DNA from: JBHIFB01 sp046760905
GTDB lineage: Bacteria; Gemmatimonadota; CAZMKB01
Assembly (NCBI GenBank): GCA_046760905.1
Contig: JBHIFB010000056.1
Coordinates: 1 to 17,947 of the forward strand
Direction of reading: 5' to 3'
DNA: 17,947 nucleotides
Part shown: positions 1-6,173 of the stretch, one piece after another
How positions within the stretch are numbered: position 1 is the first letter of the stretch
How the letters are laid out: every line of letters starts with the position of its first letter
Position numbers and translations under genes: made by a program
Notes under the pieces: generated by a model
What the model was told of the DNA's origin: nothing
What the model saw: only the letters and a program-made list of their open reading frames with translations
Database searches by the model: none

Positions 1-221
1 GAACACTGCCCTGATAACCCGCCTGCGAGCCACATGCGGGTCAATGCGAAGCGTCTAACTTAATGGCTCTAAGGTCCAGAAGCATTGAATTGCAATCCTT
101 TGGTATTTATAGGATTACATAAAGAAAGTTTAAATTTTTAGGGAAAGTCCTTATAACCATATGAGGAGGAATAAGGTGGACAGGCATTTAATCTTTCTTT
201 GACCGGCGGCTGTCACTATCC
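1..221. other. Left-edge region without a supported gene
   Basis: No frame here gives a recognisable protein. Two plus-strand frames are open from the window edge to stops at about positions 55-63, so the tail of a gene that starts outside the window is possible, but the roughly 20 residues match nothing I know. Bases 17-22 and 36-41 form a 6-bp GC-rich inverted repeat. A strong AGGAGG-like site near 163-169 precedes only a 13-codon or shorter reading frame. The rest is AT-rich with no clear signal. Confidence 0.3.
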
Positions 222-222
222 T

Positions 223-260
223 AAAAAAATTCCCTGGGCAGGGGTCAAACCCAGGGAATT
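223..260 (-). terminator. Rho-independent terminator
   Basis: An 11-bp perfect stem (228-238 with 250-260) with an 11-nt loop is followed on the minus strand by a run of seven T. On the plus strand no T-run follows, so it acts on minus-strand transcripts: the candidate small RNA and any read-through from the barrel gene. Confidence 0.75.
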
Positions 261-393
261 GCTTTAGAGGAAGTACAGACTAAACAAGAAGACTCACTTC
301 TTGTCGGAGGTTACTGAGGACTGTACTCACTCTCACTAATAGCAATTTTTATGCCCTCTCGCCTACCACTGTCTTCCCTAATTACGTATTTGT
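223..393 (-). ncRNA. Candidate small structured RNA with own promoter and terminator
   Basis: A minus-strand promoter (399-426) and a rho-independent terminator (223-260) bracket about 170 bp with no plausible reading frame. The segment between them can fold into a rod of three nested helices: 257-263 with 341-347 (7 bp), 272-278 with 321-327 (7 bp) and 284-291 with 297-304 (8 bp, 5-nt loop). A 16-nt single-stranded bulge (305-320) contains ACCUCC on the RNA, the complement of a Shine-Dalgarno sequence, so base pairing to mRNA leaders is conceivable. The outermost helix shares 257-260 with the terminator stem. It does not resemble 6S RNA, SRP RNA, tmRNA or a riboswitch I recognise. Alternatives are a 3' untranslated region of the upstream barrel gene or a leader/attenuator for something left of the window. 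Confidence 0.4.
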
Positions 394-398
394 AACTA

Positions 399-426
399 AT
401 TATATTATAGTAAGTTATGCTTTCAA
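399..426 (-). promoter_or_regulatory. Sigma-70-like promoter for the candidate small RNA
   Basis: On the minus strand a -35 TTGAAA (421-426) and a -10 TATAAT (399-404) are separated by 16 bp. A second TATAAT overlaps at 404-409, but its spacing to the -35 is only 11 bp. Transcription would start near 391-393 and no coding sequence follows before the terminator. Confidence 0.5.
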
Positions 427-549
427 TGGAGGTTCCCAAGGCTGTCTATTCCATGAAACTTATTATGAATCTGAAAAAATGTAATGAAAATTTTTCCACC
501 CAGCCTGAGTGCCCCGGAGCACGTTTCATCCGGCAGCAGCATCAATCTA

Positions 550-1146
550 TCAGAAGAATACTATGCTCAGACCGAGAGCAAGTTCTATTGCGTGGGATGT
601 ACCTATATCTACGACACCCTCTTCATCACCCTCCGCTGCGGCGGCGACATCGAATCCGAGATCGAATATGATGTGGTCCCTGAAGTCTCCCCTGAGGGCA
701 AGCATGTCGTTCAGAAAGTACCTCACGCCACCGCCGTAATTAATGGAGAACTTCGCCTTCGTGTTCAGTGCCACGTTTATCGCCTCGGCGGCTGGGTCAT
801 CAGGATCTAGCACTGTAGCCCCCTCTTCCGGAACAAATATCAATGTCCCGGTGCCTATCGTGAAGTAGGGAACTATGTTGTCCACAGGGATGTTTATATC
901 GAAATTGCCGACTAGGAGATAGACTTTGAAGAACTCTGTCGGAGAATATCCGATAGTTGTCTCACCAGTGAAAAGCCTCCTCGCACCACCCCCGAACCTC
1001 AGTCCATAGATAGGGGATCTATTGTCCTCCAGTTCATCCTCCTGAGTGAGCGTTCCGACAAGCCCCTCGAGCTCGAATGCCTTGAGAGACCTTGTTCCAA
1101 GAAACACCGAGAGGATCGCGCAGATCGTGAAGATCTTCTTCCCCAT
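550..1146 (-). CDS. Small outer-membrane beta-barrel protein
   Basis: The 198-residue product starts with a Sec signal peptide (Lys-Lys, then a hydrophobic stretch, probable cleavage after about residue 23, ...SLKA). The remainder alternates polar and hydrophobic residues in strand-like runs with Gly and aromatic residues, and ends in Val-Phe-Phe, matching the C-terminal aromatic signal by which outer-membrane barrels are recognised by BamA. This fits an 8-stranded OmpA/OprF-N-terminal or OmpW-like barrel. No OmpA-type peptidoglycan domain follows and the ligand is unknown. The ATG has a strong AGGAGGAG site 3-4 bp upstream. A TTGACA promoter sits just behind the stop of the MFS gene, so this gene is probably transcribed on its own as well as by read-through. 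The barrel assignment rests on pattern, not on a specific family match. Confidence 0.75.
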   Translation of the reverse strand: MGKKIFTICAILSVFLGTRSLKAFELEGLVGTLTQEDELEDNRSPIYGLRFGGGARRLFTGETTIGYSPTEFFKVYLLVGNFDINIPVDNIVPYFTIGTGTLIFVPEEGATVLDPDDPAAEAINVALNTKAKFSINYGGGVRYFLNDMLALRGDFRDHIIFDLGFDVAAAAEGDEEGVVDIGTSHAIELALGLSIVFF

Positions 1147-1219
1147 GAGCTCCTCCTATTTGAATGTACGAACGGTGAGTGGCCTCTCCATGGTGTTAAC
1201 TGCCCGGATACTTACACTA

Positions 1220-1248
1220 AGATTACCTATCACGACTCCATTTGTCAA
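1220..1248 (-). promoter_or_regulatory. Promoter of the beta-barrel gene
   Basis: A consensus -35 TTGACA (1243-1248) and a weaker -10 TAATCT (1220-1225) are spaced 17 bp apart. The -35 starts 5 bp after the stop codon of the MFS gene. The leader would be about 65-70 nt to the ATG at 1146. Confidence 0.5.
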
Positions 1249-1253
1249 AGAAA

Positions 1254-2804
1254 TTATTTGGCGAAGCTTTCGCTTTTTCCCTTCACTCCACGAAGGACTA
1301 TGAGCCCGGCAAAAGCCATGATGGCTAGCGAGAGTATTGCTATTCTATAGGCAAGTTTCCCGTAGTCTGAGAACACATACACCAACGCCCCCCAAAGGAG
1401 GGGGCCAACGATTGAGGCAAGCTTTCCCGAAAGTGAGTATAAGCCGAAAAATTCTCCCAGCATCCTTTCCGGAACCAGCTCTATGAAAAACGGCCTCGCC
1501 GATGTCCACGTTGCTCCCAAGCACATACCGATAGCCGAACCAATCAGCCAGAAGATCGTTTTATCACTGATCAGTGCAGCTGTGACGAGGCAGATCGTCC
1601 AGGCTAAAACAGTCGACTCCAGCACTTTTCTCGCACCGATTCTGTCTAGTACAGATCCAACGAGAACACCACCCGCCATTGCGGAAGTGGTTGAGATTAT
1701 GAAGAAGCTAACGAGTTCGGTGTTTTCCATGTCCATCACCTTGACCGAGTATACCGCCATGAATACGATGACCGTCGATATTGCATCCTCATATAAATAT
1801 TTTGCGACCAAAAAACGCCTTACTCCAGGATACCTTCCGGTGTCGATTACAGCCTCCCTGATACGGCCGATTGCGAGTCCGAGCTTCTTTCCGGGAGTCG
1901 ATAAGACAGGCTTCTCATCGCCCTCATGTATGAAGCGAAACGCAGGAAGGGAAAAAAGCAAAAAGAGGATCGCCGTGGGAATGAAGGCTGCCGATCGACC
2001 GTATCCCTCTCTCCTTTTCTGCAAGAGAGTTTTCACAGTCTCCCCTTCCCCGAGGTGGAGAGAATCGTATACTGCCTCATCCCAGTATACGACTCTCGTA
2101 CAATCAGCCGCAATAACGACGGAATCGGGTTGAATTACTACCTCCCGCCTCGAAGGTCCCTCCCTAACGACTATGCGGTATGAGTATGGCAAACCTTCTT
2201 TAGACGGAGCATGATCAGAGGTTATACCCGTTTTTAGCTCCACGGCTTTGACCGACTTCCACCGTTCCATTAGAAACGGCACTTCTATTCCTCGCACAGA
2301 TCCTGTGACCCACGGCTCCACCATCATGAGACCCATGATAGCCCCTAGATAGCCCGCTGCTACTCCATAGCCGGACACCTTACCCATCGACCACCGCAAA
2401 GAAACATTTGGAAGCAAGGCGTTGTAGAACACGAGGCCGCCCTGATAGGAGTAGTTCGCCACGACAAAGAAAATCAGAGCGATGTGAGCTCTGTATGCAA
2501 CCTGGCCAGAGAACAAAGCGGTTCCACCAATGAGCGCTGTGGCTATACACGATGTGAGCGTCATGGCGATAAGATAAGGGACCTTCCTTCCGGCCATGTC
2601 CGAGAGCACCCCGAGTATGGGCAGGGTTAAGGCCACCATAAGCATCGAGAGGGAGTTGGCGAAGCCTACCCAGAAATCGTCCATACCGTTATCCACAGTA
2701 ATCCATAGCGCGAAATAGGTACTCACCACATTCATCGAGAATATGGTATTCGCGAAATCATAGAGAATCCAAGATAGAGCGCCATGTCCCGGGTATCTTT
2801 TCAT
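1254..2804 (-). CDS. UMF1/Atg22-like MFS transporter with periplasmic insert
   Basis: This is a major facilitator of the UMF1 (Atg22-like) group. TM1 carries the family signature S-W-x-L-Y-D-x-A-N (numbering from the upstream GTG, residues 15-23), and the loop after TM2 has the G-x-L-S-D-M-A-G-R-K cytoplasmic motif (69-78). About 11-12 membrane segments can be traced. Bacterial relatives usually have about 400-450 residues; this one is longer because roughly 105 residues (171-276) separate TM5 from TM6 on the predicted periplasmic side, a hydrophilic beta-rich segment of unknown role. Substrate is unknown; fungal Atg22 exports amino acids from vacuoles, which does not transfer to bacteria. 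A GTG at 2816 is in frame, but it lacks a ribosome site and falls beside DnaA-like boxes, so the ATG at 2804 with a weak GGA is preferred. Confidence 0.85.
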   Translation of the reverse strand: MKRYPGHGALSWILYDFANTIFSMNVVSTYFALWITVDNGMDDFWVGFANSLSMLMVALTLPILGVLSDMAGRKVPYLIAMTLTSCIATALIGGTALFSGQVAYRAHIALIFFVVANYSYQGGLVFYNALLPNVSLRWSMGKVSGYGVAAGYLGAIMGLMMVEPWVTGSVRGIEVPFLMERWKSVKAVELKTGITSDHAPSKEGLPYSYRIVVREGPSRREVVIQPDSVVIAADCTRVVYWDEAVYDSLHLGEGETVKTLLQKRREGYGRSAAFIPTAILFLLFSLPAFRFIHEGDEKPVLSTPGKKLGLAIGRIREAVIDTGRYPGVRRFLVAKYLYEDAISTVIVFMAVYSVKVMDMENTELVSFFIISTTSAMAGGVLVGSVLDRIGARKVLESTVLAWTICLVTAALISDKTIFWLIGSAIGMCLGATWTSARPFFIELVPERMLGEFFGLYSLSGKLASIVGPLLWGALVYVFSDYGKLAYRIAILSLAIMAFAGLIVLRGVKGKSESFAK

Positions 2805-2806
2805 AC

Positions 2807-2825
2807 TTTTCCACACTTATCAACA
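2807..2825 (+). promoter_or_regulatory. Tandem DnaA-box-like nonamers
   Basis: TTTTCCACA (2807-2815) and TTATCAACA (2817-2825) lie head-to-tail 1 bp apart, each one mismatch from the DnaA consensus TTATCCACA. Weaker relatives follow at 2829-2837 and 2843-2851 in the same orientation, then an A/T stretch (about 2852-2876). Another TTTTCCACA occurs on the minus strand at 3064-3072, inside rsmA. No dnaA, dnaN or gyrB is present in the window, so an origin is not established; a DnaA-sensitive control site is equally possible. Confidence 0.35.
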
Positions 2826-2928
2826 GGTTTATCACTTATTTGTTTTCCAGTTATGTTTTTAATAAAAAATTGAAGCAGCATCTGTCTTAAGGCCGTATCA
2901 CGAATGTTTCTCTAAACTTTAAGCTTGT

Positions 2929-2953
2929 TATTTCATTATATAACAATGAAATA
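2929..2953. repeat. 9-bp AT-rich inverted repeat
   Basis: TATTTCATT (2929-2937) and AATGAAATA (2945-2953) are perfect complements around a 7-nt spacer, in the 217-bp gap between rsmA and the MFS gene. No T-run follows on either strand, so it is a poor terminator. It could be an operator for a dimeric regulator or a cruciform next to the DnaA-like boxes. The remainder of the gap shows no convincing promoter. Confidence 0.5.
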
Positions 2954-3021
2954 TATATACCATTTAATGTGCTACTACAAATGGAACTTTATGATCCTTC
3001 AAACTTCCCGTCACGAAAAGT

Positions 3022-3900
3022 TCAGAGGTCTCGGCCGGGATCAGGAGCTTTAATGAAAAAGTTTGTGGAAAAAGACCCTGTTTTTCGATATCCAGAGAGG
3101 GCATCCGATAGCCTGGAGAAATCCTTTATCGAAAGCTCCTCAGGTCTTTTGCTTAAATCCAGACCGCAGGCCGATTCGATATGATCTATGTCCTCAACTC
3201 CTAGCGAGAAGCACCTTTCGCCTCTCAGAGATTTCTGAATCTGCTTCCTTCTTTTTGAAAAGAGAGATCTCACCAGGTAGAAAAATAGCTCGGGATTTTT
3301 CGGCTTCACTGGCGGCTCATCACGCATATGAAGGTGTATCGCCTGGGATTCTACCTTCGGCTTTGGCCTGAAACAGTCCCGACCGACGGGAAAGAGTAAA
3401 ACAGGATCTGCCCAGTACTGGACGGCTATGCTCAGCGAACCGAACGCCCTGCTTCCGGGACTTGCCACCACTCTCAATGCGACTTCCTTCTGCATTACGA
3501 GCAACGCATCGGTCACCGACTTTCTGTGATTCAGAATATGCATCAATATAGGGGTCGTGATGTGGTAAGGTATCATTCCAATAATGCGAAGAGGCCTCCT
3601 TCCTTTCTCAGACATAAGTTCGGATATATCAAGCTTCAGGAAATCACCGGATATCACAGTAATCCTCTCAATTTCCCGGAACCTGGACTTGAGCAGACGG
3701 ACGAGCCTTCTGTCTCTCTCGACCAGGATAAGGGCCGATGATCTTTTAAGGAGGTAAGCGGTAAGAAATCCCCTGCCTGGACCGATCTCGAGGATAACAT
3801 CATGCGGATCGATCCTGAATGAATCCACTAGTTTCCGGGCTATTGATTCATCTACTAGGAATATCTGACTGAGGAAAGTACGGGTCCTCTTTCTAGGCAT
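3022..3900 (-). CDS. rsmA: Divergent 16S rRNA A1518/A1519 dimethyltransferase (RsmA/KsgA)
   Basis: RsmA uses SAM to dimethylate two adjacent adenines near the 3' end of 16S rRNA late in small-subunit assembly. Fold landmarks are clear: motif I E-I-G-P-G-R-G (38-44), acidic motif II V-E-R-D (60-63), motif III G-D-F-L-K-L-D (85-91), F-R-P-K-P-K-V-E-S, the K-R-R-K basic patch, and the R-P-E-E-L-S C-terminal motif. Two hallmark asparagines are replaced. The N-terminal G-Q-N-F-L reads S-Q-I-F-L (Ile13), and the catalytic motif IV N-L-P-Y reads M-I-P-Y (Met109). Both are plain in the nucleotide sequence. About 25 basic/aromatic residues follow the last family motif, making 292 residues against a usual 270 or so. 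It is last in the operon, 12 bp after the aminotransferase. Methyltransferase activity is therefore uncertain; a pure assembly-factor role is an inference. Confidence 0.9.
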   Translation of the reverse strand: MPRKRTRTFLSQIFLVDESIARKLVDSFRIDPHDVILEIGPGRGFLTAYLLKRSSALILVERDRRLVRLLKSRFREIERITVISGDFLKLDISELMSEKGRRPLRIIGMIPYHITTPILMHILNHRKSVTDALLVMQKEVALRVVASPGSRAFGSLSIAVQYWADPVLLFPVGRDCFRPKPKVESQAIHLHMRDEPPVKPKNPELFFYLVRSLFSKRRKQIQKSLRGERCFSLGVEDIDHIESACGLDLSKRPEELSIKDFSRLSDALSGYRKTGSFSTNFFIKAPDPGRDL

Positions 3901-3912
3901 ACCTGTGCCCGG

Positions 3913-5121
3913 TCACTGGAGCTTCTTGAGCGCGTCTTTTATGCGGAGGGCGGCCTCTTCGAGCTCATCTACGGAGGCAGTATATGAGAGCCTGACGTAC
4001 CCATCTTCTCCGAAAGACTTCCCCGGAACGAGCGCAACCCTCGCCTTTTCAAGAAGAAAATTGCACATCGAGATTGAGCTGTTAACCTTTATCCCATCAC
4101 ATTCCTTCCCGAAGAATGGAGAGACATCGAAGAAGAGGTAGAACGCCCCCTTCGGGTAGACCATCTTCAAGCTATACTTCTCCTGCAGGCTCTCGACGAT
4201 GTAACGGCGCCTCTTGTCAAACTCGGAAACCATCTCATTCAGAGCCTTGTCATATTCATCCGGTGCCCGCAGCGCTGTCAGGGCCGCATATTGTGAGATG
4301 GCAGATACGCATGAAGTCGTGTGGCTCTGGAGCCGAATCATCGCTTCGATGAGCTCACGTTTTGTCGCGGCATATCCTCTCCGCCATCCGGTCATACACA
4401 TGGTTTTCGACAGCCCGTTGACCACGACGGTACGGTCCTTCACTTCCGGGCAAGCCCTTGCTATCGATACTACAGTTTCATCATCATACACTATCTTCTC
4501 ATAGATTTCATCGGATACGATCCACATTCCATGCTCGGCACAGAAACGGCCGATGGCCGAAAGTTCCTCGGGGGTGTACACGGCGCCCGATGGATTGGTC
4601 GGGGAATTGAGGATCATGCCCCTTGTCTTTCGCGTGGCGTGTCTCTCGAGATTTTCGACGGAAATCTTGAAATCGTTATCCGGTTCACCACGCACGATGA
4701 CCGGTTCTGCTCCGGCGAGCTTAACGATTTCTGGATAACTCACCCAGAAAGGAGATGGGATCACGACCTCATGACCCTCCTGGAAGAGGCAGAAGGCGGC
4801 ATTGAAAACCGCCTGCTTCGCGCCTGCTGTGATTATGATATCCTCGGAGGAATATTCGAGTCCGTTCTCCTTCTTCAACTTCAGCGCGACACACTCTCGA
4901 AGCTCCTCCAGTCCGGCGGGAGGTGTGTACTTCGTCTTGTCATCCTCAATCGCTTGCACACCGGATGCCTTGATGTAGTGTGGAGTCGGAAAATCCGGTT
5001 CACCCGCTGAGAGATCTATTACATCGATACCGTTTCGTTTCATTTCCTTAGCCCTGGACATGACGGCCATCGTAGCCGATTTTGTGACTTCGTTCACACG
5101 ATCTGAAAGTGTTGGATCCAC
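3913..5121 (-). CDS. aspC: Class I (I-gamma) PLP aspartate-type aminotransferase
   Basis: This enzyme transfers the amino group between aspartate and 2-oxoglutarate or related pairs in the cytosol, feeding amino-acid synthesis. All fold-type I signatures are present: N-S-P-T-N-P-S-G (172-179), D204 for the pyridine nitrogen and Tyr207, the Schiff-base Lys239 in S-K-T-x-x-M-T-G-W-R, and the substrate-carboxylate Arg377 in V-R-L-S-Y. Lys102 sits where Thermus-type aspartate/prephenate aminotransferases have a substrate-specifying lysine, so some prephenate activity is possible. At 402 residues it has normal family length. It starts with GTG immediately after the coaD stop (no gap), with an AGGAGA ribosome site lying inside the end of coaD, which indicates translational coupling. 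The exact amino-acid preference cannot be read from sequence alone. Confidence 0.92.
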   Translation of the reverse strand: MDPTLSDRVNEVTKSATMAVMSRAKEMKRNGIDVIDLSAGEPDFPTPHYIKASGVQAIEDDKTKYTPPAGLEELRECVALKLKKENGLEYSSEDIIITAGAKQAVFNAAFCLFQEGHEVVIPSPFWVSYPEIVKLAGAEPVIVRGEPDNDFKISVENLERHATRKTRGMILNSPTNPSGAVYTPEELSAIGRFCAEHGMWIVSDEIYEKIVYDDETVVSIARACPEVKDRTVVVNGLSKTMCMTGWRRGYAATKRELIEAMIRLQSHTTSCVSAISQYAALTALRAPDEYDKALNEMVSEFDKRRRYIVESLQEKYSLKMVYPKGAFYLFFDVSPFFGKECDGIKVNSSISMCNFLLEKARVALVPGKSFGEDGYVRLSYTASVDELEEAALRIKDALKKLQ

Positions 5122-5616
5122 TTAGCTTCTCCTTTTTCTACTGCCAAACTTTTGCTTGAGTTTTTGCTTCACGATTTCCGGAACGAGAGTATCTATATCC
5201 CCCCCGAGCTCCGCCACTTCTCTGATTAGACTCCCGCTCAAATATATATATGTGATATCGGGAACCATGAAGATTACCTCGAGTTCAGGTTCCAACCTTC
5301 TATTCATCAGAGCCATCTGAAATTCATATTCGAAATCCGAGAGAGCCCGCAGACCCCTGATGACGACAGAAGCTCTCTTTTTGTGCGCGAAATCGACCAG
5401 GAGACCATCCATGGATTCGACAGCGATGGGGAGATCTTTTGGGAGTGACCCCTCTATCATCTCCACCCTTTCCTTTAGACTGAAGAGGGTCTCTTTGGGA
5501 GGAGTCCGGACTACTGCTACGATGAGCTGATCGACTAGGGAGAGCCCCCTTGTAATGATGTCCAGGTGGCCCATTGTCACCGGATCAAATGTACCGGGAT
5601 AGATGCCAGTTCTCAT
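5122..5616 (-). CDS. coaD: Phosphopantetheine adenylyltransferase (CoaD)
   Basis: CoaD adenylates 4'-phosphopantetheine with ATP to give dephospho-CoA, the penultimate step of coenzyme A synthesis; it normally acts as a soluble hexamer. The N-terminal nucleotidyltransferase motif G-T-F-D-P-x-T-x-G-H (8-17) is intact, as are the R-G-L-R segment (87-90) and the S-G-S-L-I-R-E motif (127-133), where relatives usually have S-S-S; the Gly128 change is mild. At 164 residues it has standard length, with a basic C-terminus (K-R-R-S). Its ATG overlaps the rsmD stop in an ATGA arrangement and has a strong GGAGGAG site inside rsmD. The rsmD-coaD pairing is a widespread bacterial gene order and supports both calls. 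Confidence 0.96.
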   Translation of the reverse strand: MRTGIYPGTFDPVTMGHLDIITRGLSLVDQLIVAVVRTPPKETLFSLKERVEMIEGSLPKDLPIAVESMDGLLVDFAHKKRASVVIRGLRALSDFEYEFQMALMNRRLEPELEVIFMVPDITYIYLSGSLIREVAELGGDIDTLVPEIVKQKLKQKFGSRKRRS

Positions 5617-6173
5617 TTCTCTCCTCCGAATGCATAGACAGAAATCCTCTTCTCCCCCGAAGCCAGAGTCCTGATAAGATCGCCGCAGCGAAGATCAGGA
5701 GAAGGCGGTTCACTTCTTTCGTGCTCGAGACAGAGGATCGAGGTAAGAAGGGGTTCACTGTCAAGAAACTTGATTAACTTCGCCACATCACCGCTTCTAT
5801 AATCAGGATCCGCAAGCATGATATCAAATGAGATCCTGTTGCATGAACATCTTTTCAAGAATCTGAACACATCGTCCTGGACCAGTTCAGCTCTCTCCTC
5901 CAGGCCGAGGTCACTGATATTCTGAGAAAGGCAGGTGAGTGCTGCGGCATTCCTCTCGACAAAGAACACTTTTCTCGCCCCTCTGCTCAGAGCCTCGAAT
6001 CCGAGGGAGCCGCTACCAGCAAAAAGATCGCACACCATTTTGTTTTCAACATCGGGTCCAAGGAAGCTGAAAAGAGACTCCTTCAACCGAGCCAGTGTAG
6101 GACGTGTTCCATGTCCCCTCGGCACTTTGAGCGTCCGGCTCCTGAATTCACCTGCTATTATTCTTGTCGGCAT
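5613..6173 (-). CDS. rsmD: 16S rRNA guanine-966 N2-methyltransferase (RsmD), variant motif IV
   Basis: RsmD methylates G966 of 16S rRNA in the assembled 30S head using SAM. The N-terminal R-I-I-A-G (4-8) and R-P-T segments are typical, and motif I D-L-F-A-G-S-G-S-L-G-F-E-A (49-61) is complete. The catalytic motif, normally D-P-P-Y/F, reads D-P-D-Y (122-125), so the second proline that shapes the base-binding pocket is an aspartate. The total of 186 residues is normal. The start overlaps the end of recJ by 26 bp in a different frame, with a GGATAGGA purine stretch upstream. Together with coaD (ATGA overlap) it belongs to the compact operon. Identity as an RsmD-family protein is secure; wild-type activity is less so because of Asp124. 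Confidence 0.9.
   Translation of the reverse strand: MPTRIIAGEFRSRTLKVPRGHGTRPTLARLKESLFSFLGPDVENKMVCDLFAGSGSLGFEALSRGARKVFFVERNAAALTCLSQNISDLGLEERAELVQDDVFRFLKRCSCNRISFDIMLADPDYRSGDVAKLIKFLDSEPLLTSILCLEHERSEPPSPDLRCGDLIRTLASGEKRISVYAFGGEK

Noticed and set aside
50..62. GTCTAAC / GTTAGAC string resembling an integron attC core
   Set aside because: No partner core site or imperfect palindrome of attC type lies within 150 bp, and no integrase or cassette is present.
161..202. Short plus-strand reading frame behind an AGGAGG-like site
   Set aside because: Only 13 codons, with no downstream gene or attenuator for it to serve and no conservation evidence.
223..393. 6S RNA, SRP RNA or a known riboswitch
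   Set aside because: The conserved central bubble of 6S, the GGAA tetraloop core of SRP RNA, and the signature strings of common riboswitches are not found.
480..549. Terminator directly after the beta-barrel gene
   Set aside because: The GTGC/GCAC hairpin has about 5 pairs, and the T-rich stretch does not follow it directly.
4321..5010. Long plus-strand open frame antisense to the aminotransferase
   Set aside because: It is a shadow of a well-supported gene: no ribosome site and no family resemblance.
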